The translations under genes were made by a program, and so were the position numbers. Below are positions 13,426 to 26,810 of a DNA stretch of 64,000 bases, one piece after another. Under the pieces are notes generated by a model. The model was given only the letters and a program-made list of their open reading frames with translations. It had not been told where the DNA came from and made no database searches. Each line of letters opens with the position of its first letter. The first letter of the stretch is position 1. The stretch is from Lanius collurio (lineage: Eukaryota; Chordata; Aves; Passeriformes; Laniidae): NCBI GenBank assembly GCA_020086605.1, contig JACBWW010000017.1, positions 14,013,245 through 14,077,244 on the forward strand, given 5' to 3'.

Positions 13426-16400
13426 TGTGGAAAACACTTGGTAAAAATAAATTAGAAGGGAAGTACACATGAGCCAGAAATCAAATGCTTGCATCTGATA
13501 TCAGAGGAAGAGCACATCGGTCAGACAATCCTCAGGGGGTTTGAGCCAACTGTGCCCCGGTCAGCAAGAATTTATTGACATCAATACTGGAGCCACAAGG
13601 GCCAAGAAAAACATTTTTGTGATCTGCGCCTCCTTGCTCCACCCCATCCCACCCTTCTGCAATGTTCTGAAGGGAGAGGCTCTCTGCTGACTTCCAAAAA
13701 GGTTTGATGCTCTTTCTATCACATGTTTTCATTTAAATTCCCCAGTGACAGACGCCTCTGGTAAAACAGAGAGTCCCTGGTCTGTGTAGTGCACAAACCC
13801 TCCTCTGCCCCACTCACCCACACAGAAGCATGGAAGAGGCTGGCAGAAGGCACCATCCTGCCTGTATTCCCAGTGCTGGACTTAGCATTAGCCAAAAAGA
13901 TGGCATCTTGGATTAGTAGCTGAAAACAAATCAGAACAATAGAGATCCTCTAAAAAAACCCCAAGAAACTGCAGTAGTTCCTGACAAATCATGGTACTTG
14001 CATCACTGTGGTGATCCCATTCTAAGAACAGAAGAATACAGAGGCTCTCCCACATCCTTGGGTAGTAGACATTGACATAATGTTGTCTGTTTAATGCAAA
14101 GATATAAACAATTTTAATATTAAATAGCTTTTTAAAAAAAATAAATAACATGTGATATCCATAATAAATGAGGGTACTTGGCACACAATATCTGTGAGGC
14201 TTTGGAGTGAGTTTTTCTTAAAAGACTTCTAGGCAAATATGTAATAGAAATACAAGGAGATCAAGAATTTACTCAAAGTATCTTTTCTCTGAAAAAAAAA
14301 TGAAAAAAAAATGAAAAAACACAGTTTGTTTAGATCTACAAGAATGTTGTAAGTGTTCTAATTTTTTGGGTACACATTTTAAATGGAAGCATTTATATTA
14401 TACGTGTAGTTTTAAATTATTTTTTTACATTATCCTAAAAAATAATTCTTCCTTCCAAACAATATTTACTTTCATTTAGATCAACCAACCAATGTCACGC
14501 AATGGTTTATTTGTTCAGCCAATGGGAAATAAGTGACATTTCTTTTTACTTATTCTAATCAAAGTCAAGTATTTGTTCCTTCTGTGAGTAGTCTGTTACT
14601 AATTACAACAGTCTGATGTATAGTATTTTGTGTTACTAAAAATAGGGCTACAAATTAATAAATACAGATAAAATTATGCTTTCAAAGCACAATGGAAGAA
14701 AGCCCAAAGCTCATACATAAACATTTACCTAAGCAGGTCTGTTTCCAGACTTTCGACACCCACATACCCACAACATAGGTGCAAATTGGAAAAGTCTCTG
14801 CTTGTTCATCTGGCAGGAAGTGCATCTGAAATTAATATAATGTGTAGGATTTAAAACCAGAATCAACTTCTTTCAAATAAAAAACCCTCTTTTAACTCTG
14901 TTTTCCAATCTTTACATTTTTCTTTTGCTGCCTTCCTCCTTTCTTGAAAGATAGATATCTCCTTCCAGACTGAAGAAATACTTAGCTTCAAATGAAATTT
15001 AACTAGTTTTTCTCTTTTGAATGAAATAATTGCAAGACCATGAAGATAGTTTATTAAAAGTATGTATAAAAAATGTAAACCCATTAGAAGCTGAAATGTC
15101 CTTAAAAATTAATATAGCTCTGGAATTTTCAATCATGAGACACTAACATAGTCAAGAGTTCAGCAATACAAAACAGAACTGGACACTCATGTCGGCACCA
15201 GGAAGATCCAGTATTACAACTAGGAAGAAGATAATTTTGGAAGATAAATCTCAAGATGTGGGACAAAATAATCTGTAACTACTAAAGATCAGAACATTCA
15301 TGATGGCTGATTATCCCACACCTACCACGTGACAGGTGTTAAGAAACTGCCCTCAAGAGGTAGAACTCATGGTGAAAAACATATTATTGATCTTTTAGAT
15401 ATCATAATCCAAGGATAACCAATAATCTAAGAGAATAGCTTCTCTCTTCCTTTCCTTCATAACTAATTTTGAATTTTAGACTTTTTTCTTTATAGTGAAG
15501 TACACCTATGGCATGTATTGATTAGCCGGTGAAAAATCTTTCTTAAACTTAAACAAACAACACTGCTCAGTGTTTACTAAGGCAGCAATCTCCTAGTGAC
15601 TGACTGGAATCGCTACAATCCACTGCACAAGGGACCACACAAAATGCAGTAGCACAAAAGGTCCTAATTAGGACAGAAAATCCACAAGACCAAAAGAGGA
15701 CCCTTCAAAAGGTTGTTGACCAACCAGAAGTCCCTGCATTAACTTGCTATGTCAAAATGCAAAACTTAATACGACAGATTCTGAATTTACTGAACTGGCA
15801 CAATTACCATGACTGGATGAATATTAAAAACACACATTTCAGGGACAGCTGTCAGAGTCACAGGTGTTGGCCACACTCTTAACAATAGCACTGTTTTTCT
15901 TGGTGTATTCAACTAATTTGAAGAGAAAGGAAATTGGAATATATGTTCATAAGCAATTTGCTTGTCTTATTTACTCTTGTTCTCCTATTTGAGTGCAGAA
16001 AAGACATTTAAATCCCAGTGATTATGGTTAAAGCAAACTAGTTAATCAGGTGGCCTCAGTGCAATCTGCCTTTGTTAGAAAATCAACTGAAAAATGCTGT
16101 AAAGCAGAAGCAGTAGTCCAGAGGTGCATTTACTTTGCTAATGACAGACACAAATATGTGCTCCCATCCCAACTGACAGTGTGCAAAGAGCACAAAAGTG
16201 CTCCCAGTGAGAAGCAAACAGGAATATTCAGCAGCAACAAGAGCAACCCAAGCATATTCACTACCATTTGCAGGGAAATGGACACAGCAAATATTCACCA
16301 GTACTGAGGCTAATCCCAGGTTACAGAAGGGAGCACTGACCAATGGCCAGGGAAGTCACGCTGTCACCTCAGCACTACCACCAGCACAACTTGCTGCCCT

Positions 16401-19400
16401 TACTCATCACCTCTGCCTGTCTGTGATCATCTGCCAGGCAAGTGCTCCTCACACCATCTGCAGCACACCTCCAGAGCTATGGCCCAGTGAGAATGCCTCC
16501 TCAAAACCAGCGTTGCCAAAAGCATCTGTGGACCAGAGCTTTATTATCACTTCTGTCACAAACTTACTGTGCTCTTATAAGTTAATAAGAGACTTGAAAT
16601 TAATTTTGGGATTTAGGGATCACTGACAAACCCATGTAGAATGGTGTCCTGAGGATGCCCCCCTTGATGTTCATCCCTGAGCTGGGCAGGAAGCAACTGA
16701 AGGTGCTTTGGTTTACAAGCAGAGTTGGAAGGGGAAGCACTGGCAGTGGCACCCTTTGTGCAGATGCTCCTCCCCAGCACTGCTGAAGGAGCCAGTGCTG
16801 CATTGAACCCATCCCCCAGGCAGGGCCCTGCTGGCTGTTTCAGTGCAGCTTTTGGCAGCTGTCGACAAGAGGCAACCCAGAAAGAACGAGGGCTAAACCA
16901 AGTATGCGCAAAAACACACCTATAAATGCCTCAGGACATTTTGGGCCAGAAAAGCTTAAGTTTCTGAAACCTAAGGAATCTCAGGTGTCTACAATAACTG
17001 GGAGAGGTTTCCATGGGCAACACTCTTGAAGGCAGTTGCCTGAAATATGCTTTAAGGGATACCGAAGTCCTAGATTCTTTACTGGATTTAACAATAGGTA
17101 TTGGAACAAGATTAGTGCAGGCATTTATTCAGTCAGCTGAATACAAAGCATTCTAAAAATACTTTTGCTTGTCATAAAATTAGATTAGAAAAATATATGT
17201 ACAAAATTCACATGAACAAAGGTAAGTACAAACAACTACCTGGGACTTTTGAGTTACAAACAATACACACTATTTAAAATGCAGAGGCGTTGCCACAGAA
17301 AAAAAGTTACTAATCCTGTTGGGGCAAACTGCACTGGTGTGTGGTTTGCATGGGGGAGGGAAAGAAAAAGAAAAGGAATTGCTTTATTAGCCTTTTTGCG
17401 GCTTTGTTTTGTTCGCTATTTCAAAAAACCCCAGCTTTTCAAATTACTTTTAACTGATAGATATAAATGGAGAAACTTATATTTATCAAAGCAAGTTTTA
17501 ACAATCTAGTTAAACTTCATTTACTCCCAGAGATACCTTAGGGCTAGTAGTTTAATATGTACCTTAGTACATAATAGGTTGCTTACTTTTATAAAATAGA
17601 GGGTAAAATTGAAAGACTTTCCATTGAGACATTCTATTAGGAATATTCTTCTTCCTCAGCATTTTCACTTTGAGTGAATACAAAGTAAATCCACTTTGCT
17701 AATGAACCAGCTCTTTGTTCACTTATCTATCAAGCTATTTATAAATATCTTGCAATCACAGCATTATCTGGGGGCTAAAGAGCATGTTTCAACTCAAAAC
17801 AAATGGACATGTCATCTCATGTCCTTCCATAAACAAAAGCTAAGGGCACGGAATCCAGCAGACATTTAACCGTGCAATCATGTTGCATATGTTCATTTCC
17901 ATAGCTTTTCTTAGGTGCTTGTAACAGCGTAAAACATGAGCAGTTGCCCTTAGAGCGGCCTTGGAAAGCAATAAATTGTTACACCACACATAGGTGAGAC
18001 AGGGGACACGTGTGGACACTGGGGAGGGCCCCCTTCCTCAGGGTGCAGGGTGCTCTGCTGGGCTGCACAGACTGCCCCGGGATGAAGGGGAGCTGCTGTC
18101 CCATTCGGGCAGGGAGGCAGTGCCCTTTGGTGGAGAGGAGGCAGGAACTCAGAGAAATCTCCTCAAACAACTTCTGAAACTTTACTTTATCCCTGAAGAA
18201 ATACCTAAAGTCTATGCTGACACAACAGCAAGTTCTGGCTGTATGATGCTGACTTCTCAGATACAAACAGGCATTTTTTGGTGACACGGTAAATATAGCA
18301 GTATGTGAACCAAGGAGTAATTCAAGGAAATGGATGTTCCCAACTAGAAAAATCTGCAGCAACATATATCCAGATTAGAATTACACTCTTTGCATTTTAA
18401 AGCTGAATGTAATTTTTTAACTCTGTTTTTTAACTTGCACAGACCAAAAGAGTATTCATGCAGTACTAACACTAAATCAATTTCTCCCTACCTGATTCCG
18501 TGGCATCAATCAGCAACAGTGTAATGAATGCAAAATATGTTAGTTCATTTGACACATTGTTATTTGTACATACACAAGTACTAAATAACTAACATTCAGA
18601 CTTTGGGAGAAGGTTAAATTGAAATATTTTCTAAAAATTTCCCATGAATAACTCAGTTTCAAGATATAACTGGGTGTAAAAGCCAAAGAATTGTGACTTA
18701 AAAAAAAAAAAAATCAGTGAGTCATTTCTTCACTTGTAGTACTTTCAATTCTATCACTTCAAAAGTCACTACACATTAAAAAAAAAAGGTTTATTTAACC
18801 TTGCCCGATCAAGCAATGCAGAACATCAGAAAACCTTTACTTTTTTGCCTGGAATTAGACAATGTGATTACCACATTCTGCAGCCCCCTCATTCCCTATT
18901 TCCTGATGAGGATCTACAAGTTCCTCTCAAGTTTTCATCTCTCAGCTGTCTTAGGCAGAACATGAAGATTTTTCTCTTTTCACATTTTTCAGCTGGGGCA
19001 CTGTCCCCACCCTTTCCCACCCAGACCTACCCCTTCCCATTCCACACTGAGCGATTTGAACCAAGTGAACTCTGTAGCCCTAACCCTGCTTCCCGTTATC
19101 ATATCCTGCCGTGCCAGCGGGGGGGCATCCCTTACCTACTGGTGTTTACTGATCTGTCCTGACTGATGTGAGCACAAAAGTGGTTGCAACTAAGAACACA
19201 AGGCGTGTACTGTTTCTCCAGAGGGACTGAAACTATCCCCTTTTGTTTATACCTCAAATCCCAAAGTCCCAATAGCCTTTCTGTTGCTAGACTTTCACCT
19301 CCAAATGTGTTTACCCTCTACGAATGTACTTGTACCCAAAGAAAAAAAAAACTATTAAGAAGTGTTCAAACGTTAGCTATGATATCAAAACACACAATCA

Positions 19401-22189
19401 AAGTCAGCTTAACCAATTGATACTGTTATTCAAGAAAAAACCAAAAAGCTTTAGTATTTAACAGATATCAAATCCTGGAATAAACGCTGTTGTAATTTTA
19501 GGGTTCTATTTTAACAGTTAAAGGAGAGACATCTGGCAATAATCTACAAATAAATACACTGTCTCCATTCTTAGTTTCTCCTCCAAAACACTACCTAGGA
19601 AATTTTTGCAGCATGATTCATATAATCAACATGATAAGTTACAATGCCTTTCAAATAATTCCGAATTCTTAGTTCATTCAATAAAGAACTCATTTTTGAA
19701 AGAGAAAAGGGAATGTGCCCTGCCAGAAAACTTACTTTATTGACTCAGCCCTGCTGCCAGCAGGAACAATGTGGTGAAGCAAACTCCACGATTTCAAAAG
19801 CTTTTTTTTACAGCAAGGGCAGAAATAGAAAGAGGCTTATTTACCGAAATGTGAGATTCCACAGGTGAGGCCAGAGATGGTCTGAAATCCTCTTCTTTTA
19901 GTTCCAAAAGTTTTAATTTATGATGAAGTCTGTAATAATCCTTTCAAGCTGCCAGGTACAATGCACGCCATATCTCAGCCGTGTTTTCTTTCGCCCTTTT
20001 GCAGAGTAACTTTGTTATTTGCATAAAGCTTAGTCCTGGCCTATGGGACTTTTTGAACATCTACATGTCAGATTAGCTGTCTTGACATGCTCTATCAAGC
20101 ATGACATCATAGATCTCCATGGTAACCTTAGCCACACCTGCTCAGATGCCAGAGTTACCTGTCATGTTCGGACATAAATGAACATAACAAAAAACCTTCA
20201 ACCACCATTTTCTAGGCAATCAGCCCTCCAAAGGCACGGGAAGGATTTGGGTTTTGTTTTTAATTGATTGAAATCTAATTTCATTTGCCAAGAAAATTTC
20301 TTCTTCACGGAGCACTGCCTGAAGCACTAGAGCTGCTCCTGACTCTTCCACACCTCCCAGCCTATTTCCTAGTCAAACAACAACTGAAGAAAGCTGTGGC
20401 AAACTTCTTCCAGCTCACTTTCTTACCCCAGGCTCACAAGCTCCTGCTCTGACAAACTTCTACACAGTCATTTTTGTTCTCTGCCCCTCAGAAAGGTTTT
20501 TTTAGAGGTGACTTGTAAAACAGGTTCACAGCAGGGATTACTCCCTCCCATTGCCAGGTTAGCATTTTAACCTCTTAATTGCTAACTGCTTTTCATCCTT
20601 GCAGCTACAGACCCAGCTTTTACACTTAGTCCAGCTCTTTCCTTCTCTGCTAACCAGAGTCAACCTCACCTAAAGGTGACTGTGTCCTGCCATGAGCTTC
20701 ATTCACAGCAGATGATTCACACTGAAATTGAAAACATCCCAGACTGTTTCCTTCTTGCTTTCTCTTTTCTTTTTCTAACTTTCCTGGGGATTACATTAGC
20801 ACCTTCCTTTCATTACCACAGATGAGACAGCCTTGGCAGAGGTAAGGTATTTAAAGCTCCTGCAGAAACTTGCATTACCTAAAAAAAAATTTTGTTTCTC
20901 AGCTTTACAGGCTTCCAGGTGGAGGGAGCTCTGGTGCCCAGCTGTGGATTTATCTTAGAAGGGGGAAAACCTGCAAACGTGAGGGTGAGCTGCCAGACTG
21001 TGGGTTGCAGAGCTGTGACCATTGGGTGCTGCATTCCCCTCTGCTGGGGTGCACAAGGCATGGAACGTCTGTATCCCCAGGCTGCTGCAAAGTCACACTC
21101 CAGTGTACCACAGACCAGGTTAGCTGCAGGCTGTTTGCTTTGCTGCAGTATCCCAAGCCCCTTGTGCAAACAAAGACAGCCCCTGCCTCTGTGAGCTTTC
21201 CTTTCCAGAACAGGGTATCACAAACAAGGCAACAAACCTTCGGAGGAGAAATTATCTGTGTGCACAGCTGGGAGGTTTCAGGTCACCACGTTAGCTAACC
21301 ATCAGTAATCCCTGCAGGCATTTTACCTGGCCATGACTGTACTTCTGATTTGTGGCAGATTATCAAGAGTAGAAATGGGTCCTCAGGAGGCATCAGGGAG
21401 GGATTATCTGAATAAATGAAGCCTGGAGGAAACCATTAGTGCATAGTGGAAGATGCAGACAACATTCAGAGCTGCCCTTGCTGGTGGAAGTGATACAGTA
21501 GGATGTGACAGCACCAAATAATTTTTCCCTGATATTTATTTTCTGCAAACAAGGAATCAGTTTGCCATACTCAGATACTGATGGCTAAAATGGACAAGAG
21601 AAGAGAGTCCACACAGGAAAAAACAGACAATTACCAATCTTGATTTTCTGTTGGTTGGGGACCTTACAGGGTTTAGAGCAATATGGAAGAGAAATTACGA
21701 GATATACCAAGGGCTATGGCTCCTCACTGTAAATACTGGGGTGTTTTATGTTCCAGCTGCACCATTTGACAGAGACATTAGAAAATGGTGTTGCATTAGC
21801 TACTATCCTTGATAGGTATCCTACAGTGGGGAAATTCCCACCATGGACAATGTTGCCACTTTCCAGATTTGGAGCTGCTGCAGAAGTAAGAAAGGAGAAA
21901 AGGAACCTGGAAAGGAACCTGGAAAATAAATTGTGACATTTTAATTCAAAATGTGGCATTTTAAATTGTTTTTTCGCATCTGTCTTTGTGTATGTTACAT
22001 ACACATACCTACTACATGTGCATGTAGTTTGTCTTCCACATCACTGCTACACACTTCCATATGTATGGGTGGAAAAAAGAAGAATGGATGCTAAACACAC
22101 ATATACACCCTCCAAGGCAAAAGTATGCTATAGTCTTATCCATGGAGTGGCTAAGAAAGCAGGCAGTATGCATACTCATACATGTATAC
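13426..22189 (-). other. KIAA1217 intron 2; candidate regulatory stretches, no gene seen
   Basis: Mostly AT-rich. Two stretches look like possible regulatory DNA: 14,340-14,700 (two CCAAT boxes 30 bp apart) and 19,980-20,180 (octamer, CRE-like and RFX-like motifs). A GC-richer stretch at 20,870-21,300 is open in three frames but resembles no known protein. Confidence 0.65.
19980..20180. promoter_or_regulatory. Candidate intronic regulatory element
   Basis: Within 200 bp lie a perfect octamer ATTTGCAT (20,017-20,024), a CRE-like TGACATCA (20,102-20,109), an RFX/X-box-like CCATGGTAACC (20,117-20,127) and an E-box CACCTG (20,135-20,140). Motif matches of this kind arise by chance. The call rests on clustering and remains inference. 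Confidence 0.3.
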
Positions 22190-22224
22190 ACAGAGAGAGA
22201 GAGCTGTGTATGTGTGTGTGTGTG

Positions 22225-22256
<32 letters not shown>

Positions 22257-22301
22257 CCTGTGTGTATCTATATACAGTTACATATAAACACACACACACA
22301 A
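22190..22301. repeat. Compound microsatellite (GA)n-(TG)n-(TA)n-(CA)n
   Basis: A GA run (22,192-22,203) is followed by alternating TG (about 22,207-22,225), TA (22,225-22,233) and CA (22,233-22,254), then a weaker TGTGTAT/ATATAC segment and a second CA run (22,288-22,301). The TG-TA-CA part is self-complementary, so it is both a purine-pyrimidine alternation and an inverted repeat. Frames through it encode only low-complexity sequence. Confidence 0.97.
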
Positions 22302-22621
22302 AATACTCGTATGTGGGTGTGCACACAGAGACACAGCTGGTATGAAAATCCCCCTCTGAACTGTAATGCTATGATCATCATAGTCTTACTGCATCTGATG
22401 AGTCAGACAGTTGATACATCACATGCCAACTAAGCAACTTTCTTATCATCAACTTGTATTATTTATTTCTGTATGTTTTAATGTGGTTTTGGTTCAGATT
22501 ATACTTCTTTAAGTAATGCTGAATGGATGGAGTCTTTGGTATTTCTCACTTCCAAGAAATACATTTTGATGCTTTAATAGTAGTTCTAAAGTTATTTTGT
22601 TTTAAAATTGTTAAAAAACTC

Positions 22622-22655
22622 ATTAGACACAACACATATAATATATGTGTCTAAT
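22622..22655. repeat. Nested inverted repeat (two alternative perfect stems)
   Basis: ATTAGACACA (22,622-22,631) pairs perfectly with TGTGTCTAAT (22,646-22,655). An inner pair, ACACATAT (22,632-22,639) with ATATGTGT (22,643-22,650), offers a competing stem with a 3-base loop. It lies about 320 bp from the TG/CA microsatellite. Confidence 0.93.
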
Positions 22656-24258
22656 CACCAAAAAATAGAAGCAGGAGAATGAATTTTACCCTCAATAAAT
22701 TAGCAAGGAAGACACATTTTAAACAAATATCAAGAGCAGTTACTGCATTCCTTCTGTAATTTATTGCCTTCAGAAAAGGCTCAAATTACAAAATGTGTAG
22801 GGTGTAATGCTGTAGGCTGTTCAAACTAGGTTTGCAGTGTCTGCAACACTGGAACTAAATATTTACATGACTCCAAAAGATCTAATCTCTGGATTTCACC
22901 CCCCTCCCACCCCTTTTATTTAATTTGTATGCTATCTTTATCCACCACCCAGCACATTCCACACAGTCACTAAAGTCCATGGAAGAGATAAGTGGGGAGG
23001 AAAAAAAGTCAGGACTCTAAAAAGAAAGGAGTAAAGCTGTTTAAAAATAAGGAATAGATCATCCTCATTAGAGCTCAAGTCTTGCAGCAATTTTAGCGAG
23101 ATACAGATGGATTCTAACAGTGATAGCACCTGGCATCTCCAGAGACCCTGCAAAAGAGAAGTTCTAGGGGTGAGCTAACAAATTATAATCTTTCCAAACC
23201 TGTAACAGTCTGATCTTCAAAGCCTTTCAAGTTTGCAAAGCTTCAAAGAAGCTTGGAAGTCACTAAGCGCTTCCACAAGAGTGTACAGTAATTTTCCATC
23301 TTATTTTTATTCCTTATTTACAATTAATTTGCTATTAGTGCTGAAACACCTATAAACCACTAAGGGAAAAGAACTTTTACAAAAAGGTTTGCTGTTAAAC
23401 CGAGAATAATGAACACAAGATTTTTTACATCCAACTCCAAATTCTGACGCTTGTTTGAAAAAAAATTAATTATTGAATAGACAGTAGATTGCCTGAAGAG
23501 ATTAAACTCTATCATTGCACCCAAAACCAGAGTCCAGAGTTAGGAAGAGATTCTTGCATGGCATTCCCTGAATTCAGAAGGTCGGCGTGTCCCAGCCTCC
23601 ACCTGCTCTGAGATACATCAGCATGTCACCTCTCCTCTGACCCTACAACCACTGCTCGTGGCTGGAAAGCAACTTCAGGCAGAGGCACACCACCCTCAGG
23701 TACACTGCTGACAGACGAATGTGGGTGTCAAAGCTGCTTGGAGGAGGCAGATAGCTATGGGTAAGTCTGTTCTGTTTGCATTACAAAACCCAAAAATAGA
23801 AAAGAAAGCAAATGAATGGGTAACAGAGCCAGCTAAAGCATACAGACACACTCTGCAGGTATTTTCTTTTCTCCCAGGCAGTGGTGCCAATACTGAAAGT
23901 GTAACAGAAATTAACAGCTGTTCTATATTTTCCCTTCAGCTGTGAAAAGTAGACTGAGACTCATATACGATGATCAAGAGTCTCACCTTCACTCCTTTCT
24001 CTGTGTATGCACTAAAAAAAATTAAAAGCTCTTTAGAAATGTCAGTTTCAACAAACAATTCCAAGGTAATATTGAATAGATTAATTTTAATTGTTGTTTC
24101 TTTGAATTTTAAGGCAATATCTGAATTGCAGGCCACATCCAAAAAATTTGTTTCATACTTTGTTACATTCTCCCCTTTTGTAATGATGTAACACTCAATT
24201 TTGTAGGAGTTATAAGGACCGTTAAACAGAAGATATAACACAAATTTGACTTCCTTAC
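22656..24258 (-). other. KIAA1217 intron 2, proximal part; no gene seen
   Basis: This part begins at the exon 2 donor (GTAAGG at 24,258-24,253) and runs away from it. It is AT-rich, with short frames on both strands and no recognised domains. Confidence 0.75.
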
Positions 24259-24545
24259 CTGATCTCTCAGTCTCTCCTGATGTCCCATTATTGCTGTGGC
24301 ATGGTGGGGGTATTTTTGTTTCAGATGCTCAAGAAAAGCCTCTCTCTTCCTGTCCATTTCTGAGCTTTGCATTCCCAGTATTTCTTTGGAACTGCGAGGG
24401 CCACCTACTGTATGTCTTCGAGGGATGTTGCGGGTGGACTTGGAGCCAGAAGAAGCGTGACTGCTCGGGGTCGAAAGGAGCTCTTTAGATCTGAGACATT
24501 CCGCATCGTCTAGTGATGTTACATGCAAACTGGGTTTTGCCTGGT
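24259..24545 (-). CDS. KIAA1217: KIAA1217 (sickle tail) second coding exon
   Basis: This 287-nt exon encodes residues 24 (its last two bases) to 119 of KIAA1217. The translation matches my knowledge of the vertebrate protein: LHVTS at residues 30-34, NIPRRHTVGGP at 63-73, SSKEILGMQ at 75-83, then a charged, probably helical segment (EMDRKREAFLEHLKQKYPHHA, read as two pieces) from residue 86, ending ERLRDQ at 114-119. RRHT (66-69) resembles a basophilic kinase site; this is inference. The upstream acceptor is a long pyrimidine tract ending TTTTCAG (24,546-24,562). The donor is CAG|GTAAGG at 24,258-24,253, so the exon ends in phase 0. The open frame continues into both introns, but those extensions are not coding. 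The following exon (starting near TRSPK in mammals) is not in the window. The downstream AIP3-like domain and coiled coils are therefore beyond the left edge. The helical segment is also similar in SRCIN1, but flanking residues and exon 1 favour KIAA1217. Confidence 0.96.
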
Positions 24546-26808
24546 CTGAAAAGAAAAAAAAACAAAACATAGTTTATATTATAAAAACTTCATACCAACA
24601 TTCACATTAGCAGCAAAATGGAAACACAGATTGGTGTAAAAGCTAGATACTTTTAAAAGTTTGGCAGTGTGCAATGGCATGTACTGCATCGTTAGGCATA
24701 TACACATCATAGTAAGTGTCCCAGAAATAATCCCTTATATAAGCTATGCACGTACTCATATACTTCTATCACACAACTGCAGTATTGTCTCACAGAAAAG
24801 CGAGCATCATTAAAGTAGATATTCCTTTTATATCAGCTTTACCTATGTGACTTGAAAAGAAGATCTGACAGGGCTCTTACGCCCTGACCTTTAAGATCTA
24901 CAGGATGTTTTCTACAAGAAGAAACAGATTTCTTCAATAGGGTCCAATACACTTAATGGCCCCATAACTAGTATCCTTAAGGGTATGAACGGATAAAATT
25001 CTTTTGACAGAGCAGATTTGTAATCCTTAATCTTTTTTTTTTTTTGCAGTGGGTTTTCAACACATTCTGAAACACCTAGGAAATAATAACAGGGTTTGGG
25101 AGTCTCTTTTTTCCTGATTTGTGACTGTGGTTTGGTTTTAAATTTCACGGATCTCCCTTGCATTTTATATGTCCCAAGACAGCGGGATGGAAAATTCTAC
25201 ATCATTTTTTCAAAAATCATTTCTTAAGAAATAGTATAAAAGCAAGTTTTGTGTGATATAAAAAAAGGAAAAGAAAAACCCCTCAGATAAATGTTACTAC
25301 TTTAAAATCTACTTTTAAGACCGTGAGGACATTTGTAAAGAGATAGGCAGACACTGCGGGTAAGTGCTGGCTTATCTTCAGGTAACTCTGTAACATGAAT
25401 CCTCAGGTGCTCAAAAAATTGTAGACTGGAGCCTTGTTAACCAATACCTTTGAAAAAACCTTTTACTCCTTTGTCAGCAAAGAAAAAAACCTAACAAAAA
25501 CTTGAAGCACTGAAAAGGCCTCTGCAAGTCTTATGTGGCCTTCCTCATCTTTACCAGGCAGACTCAGACTCGGACATCCCTGTGAGCGTTAACCCTTCCC
25601 AGTACCTCCCCAGGAGCAGGGGGCTCCTTCTTCTACCTGTTTTGAATCAATCCTTATTTCTCTCTGTCTGACACTTTTTGCCTCAGAGCCCCTTATCCTC
25701 CCCCTGACGTTTCCCCGGCATGCTGCCATTATACAGCACCGCTGTTTGGAAACAGGCACCTACTTGCTTCTTTTTATGGTTCAGTCACTCATTCTGACAC
25801 CATGCCTACCCGTGCCTCAGGATTTTATGCTGAGGATTTCTCAGCTTTCTGGTGTGCATTGTCAATTGCCTGCCACATGCCATGGAACATCAAGCCCTGG
25901 TGATAAAGCACATCCTCTTATCAGTGGAGCCGCTGCTGGTGTGATGTCCCATCAATTCACACAGGGAATCAGTTTCCTTGGGTTCCATAACGAAACTTGG
26001 CCCTGGACAGTCTTCAAAGACTTTGCATGTTTCTGTAAGCTCCCTATACTGTTCAAGGGCTCCAAAATGTCCAACAACACCCTCTTGTTTGCATTTGTGG
26101 AAACCTATCCTGAAAGCAGATGCAGGCATGGGGGCCCAGGCTGCAGGTGACACCCTGCTTTGATGAGCACAGATCTGGACACAGCTTTGTGAGCAGGGTT
26201 GGTTCACAGGGAAGTCTTACTCTCACAAACATTCAAAATGTCATCTGTGATCTTCACAGCACCTTCTAAGACCTTTTTAGCAGCACAATCCCAGGTAAAC
26301 CTTCAGAGCAGCAGCCTCACCTTTGTATACACTCAAATTTTTCAAGCACAACTCAATTAAGAAACATCCAAACCCTCTGCTTATTGAAAAGTCAGAGCAT
26401 GAGCTACCAGGCACACTGAACTTGTTTGAGAAAAATGGCAAACAGGAAAGTTTTGCCTGCAAGAAGCCAGCATGGCTACTCCAGATACACTCAGTGAAAA
26501 TGGTTTCTGAAAGCTGCACAGTCATTCCAGTGGATTTTACATGGGAGGGAGAAGTGGGCTGGGGCTGAACGGAATTTACCAGCTTCAATTTGTTGCGCCA
26601 AGAGCCTAGAGGTTACATCCCTGAGGCTGCTGGAACAAAGGCACAGACATAAAATAAGGGATTTTCTTGGAGCTGGAGGGAGTCAGCATGAGCGCGAGTG
26701 ACTGAGTGCAGCAATTTGGTATAAACCCTCGGAGTACAGTCACAGCAGCAGTTTTGTTGGGGTTTGGGAGTTTTTGGGTTTTTTTCCTTTCGAGGAATTT
26801 TCTCCCAT

Positions 26809-26810
26809 NN
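26809..26810. other. Two ambiguous bases (assembly uncertainty)
   Basis: Two N characters follow a T-rich stretch (TTTTTGGGTTTTTTTCC) in intron 1. They mark unresolved sequence of unknown true length, and any frame crossing them is unreliable. Confidence 0.99.

Noticed and set aside
20870..21298. 142-residue plus-strand frame with other frames open on both strands
   Set aside because: Local GC richness leaves several frames open; no recognised domain, and the start lacks promoter or splice context.
22012..22433. Several overlapping frames around 22.0-22.4 kb
   Set aside because: Translations are Cys/Val and Thr/His alternations from the TG/CA microsatellite.
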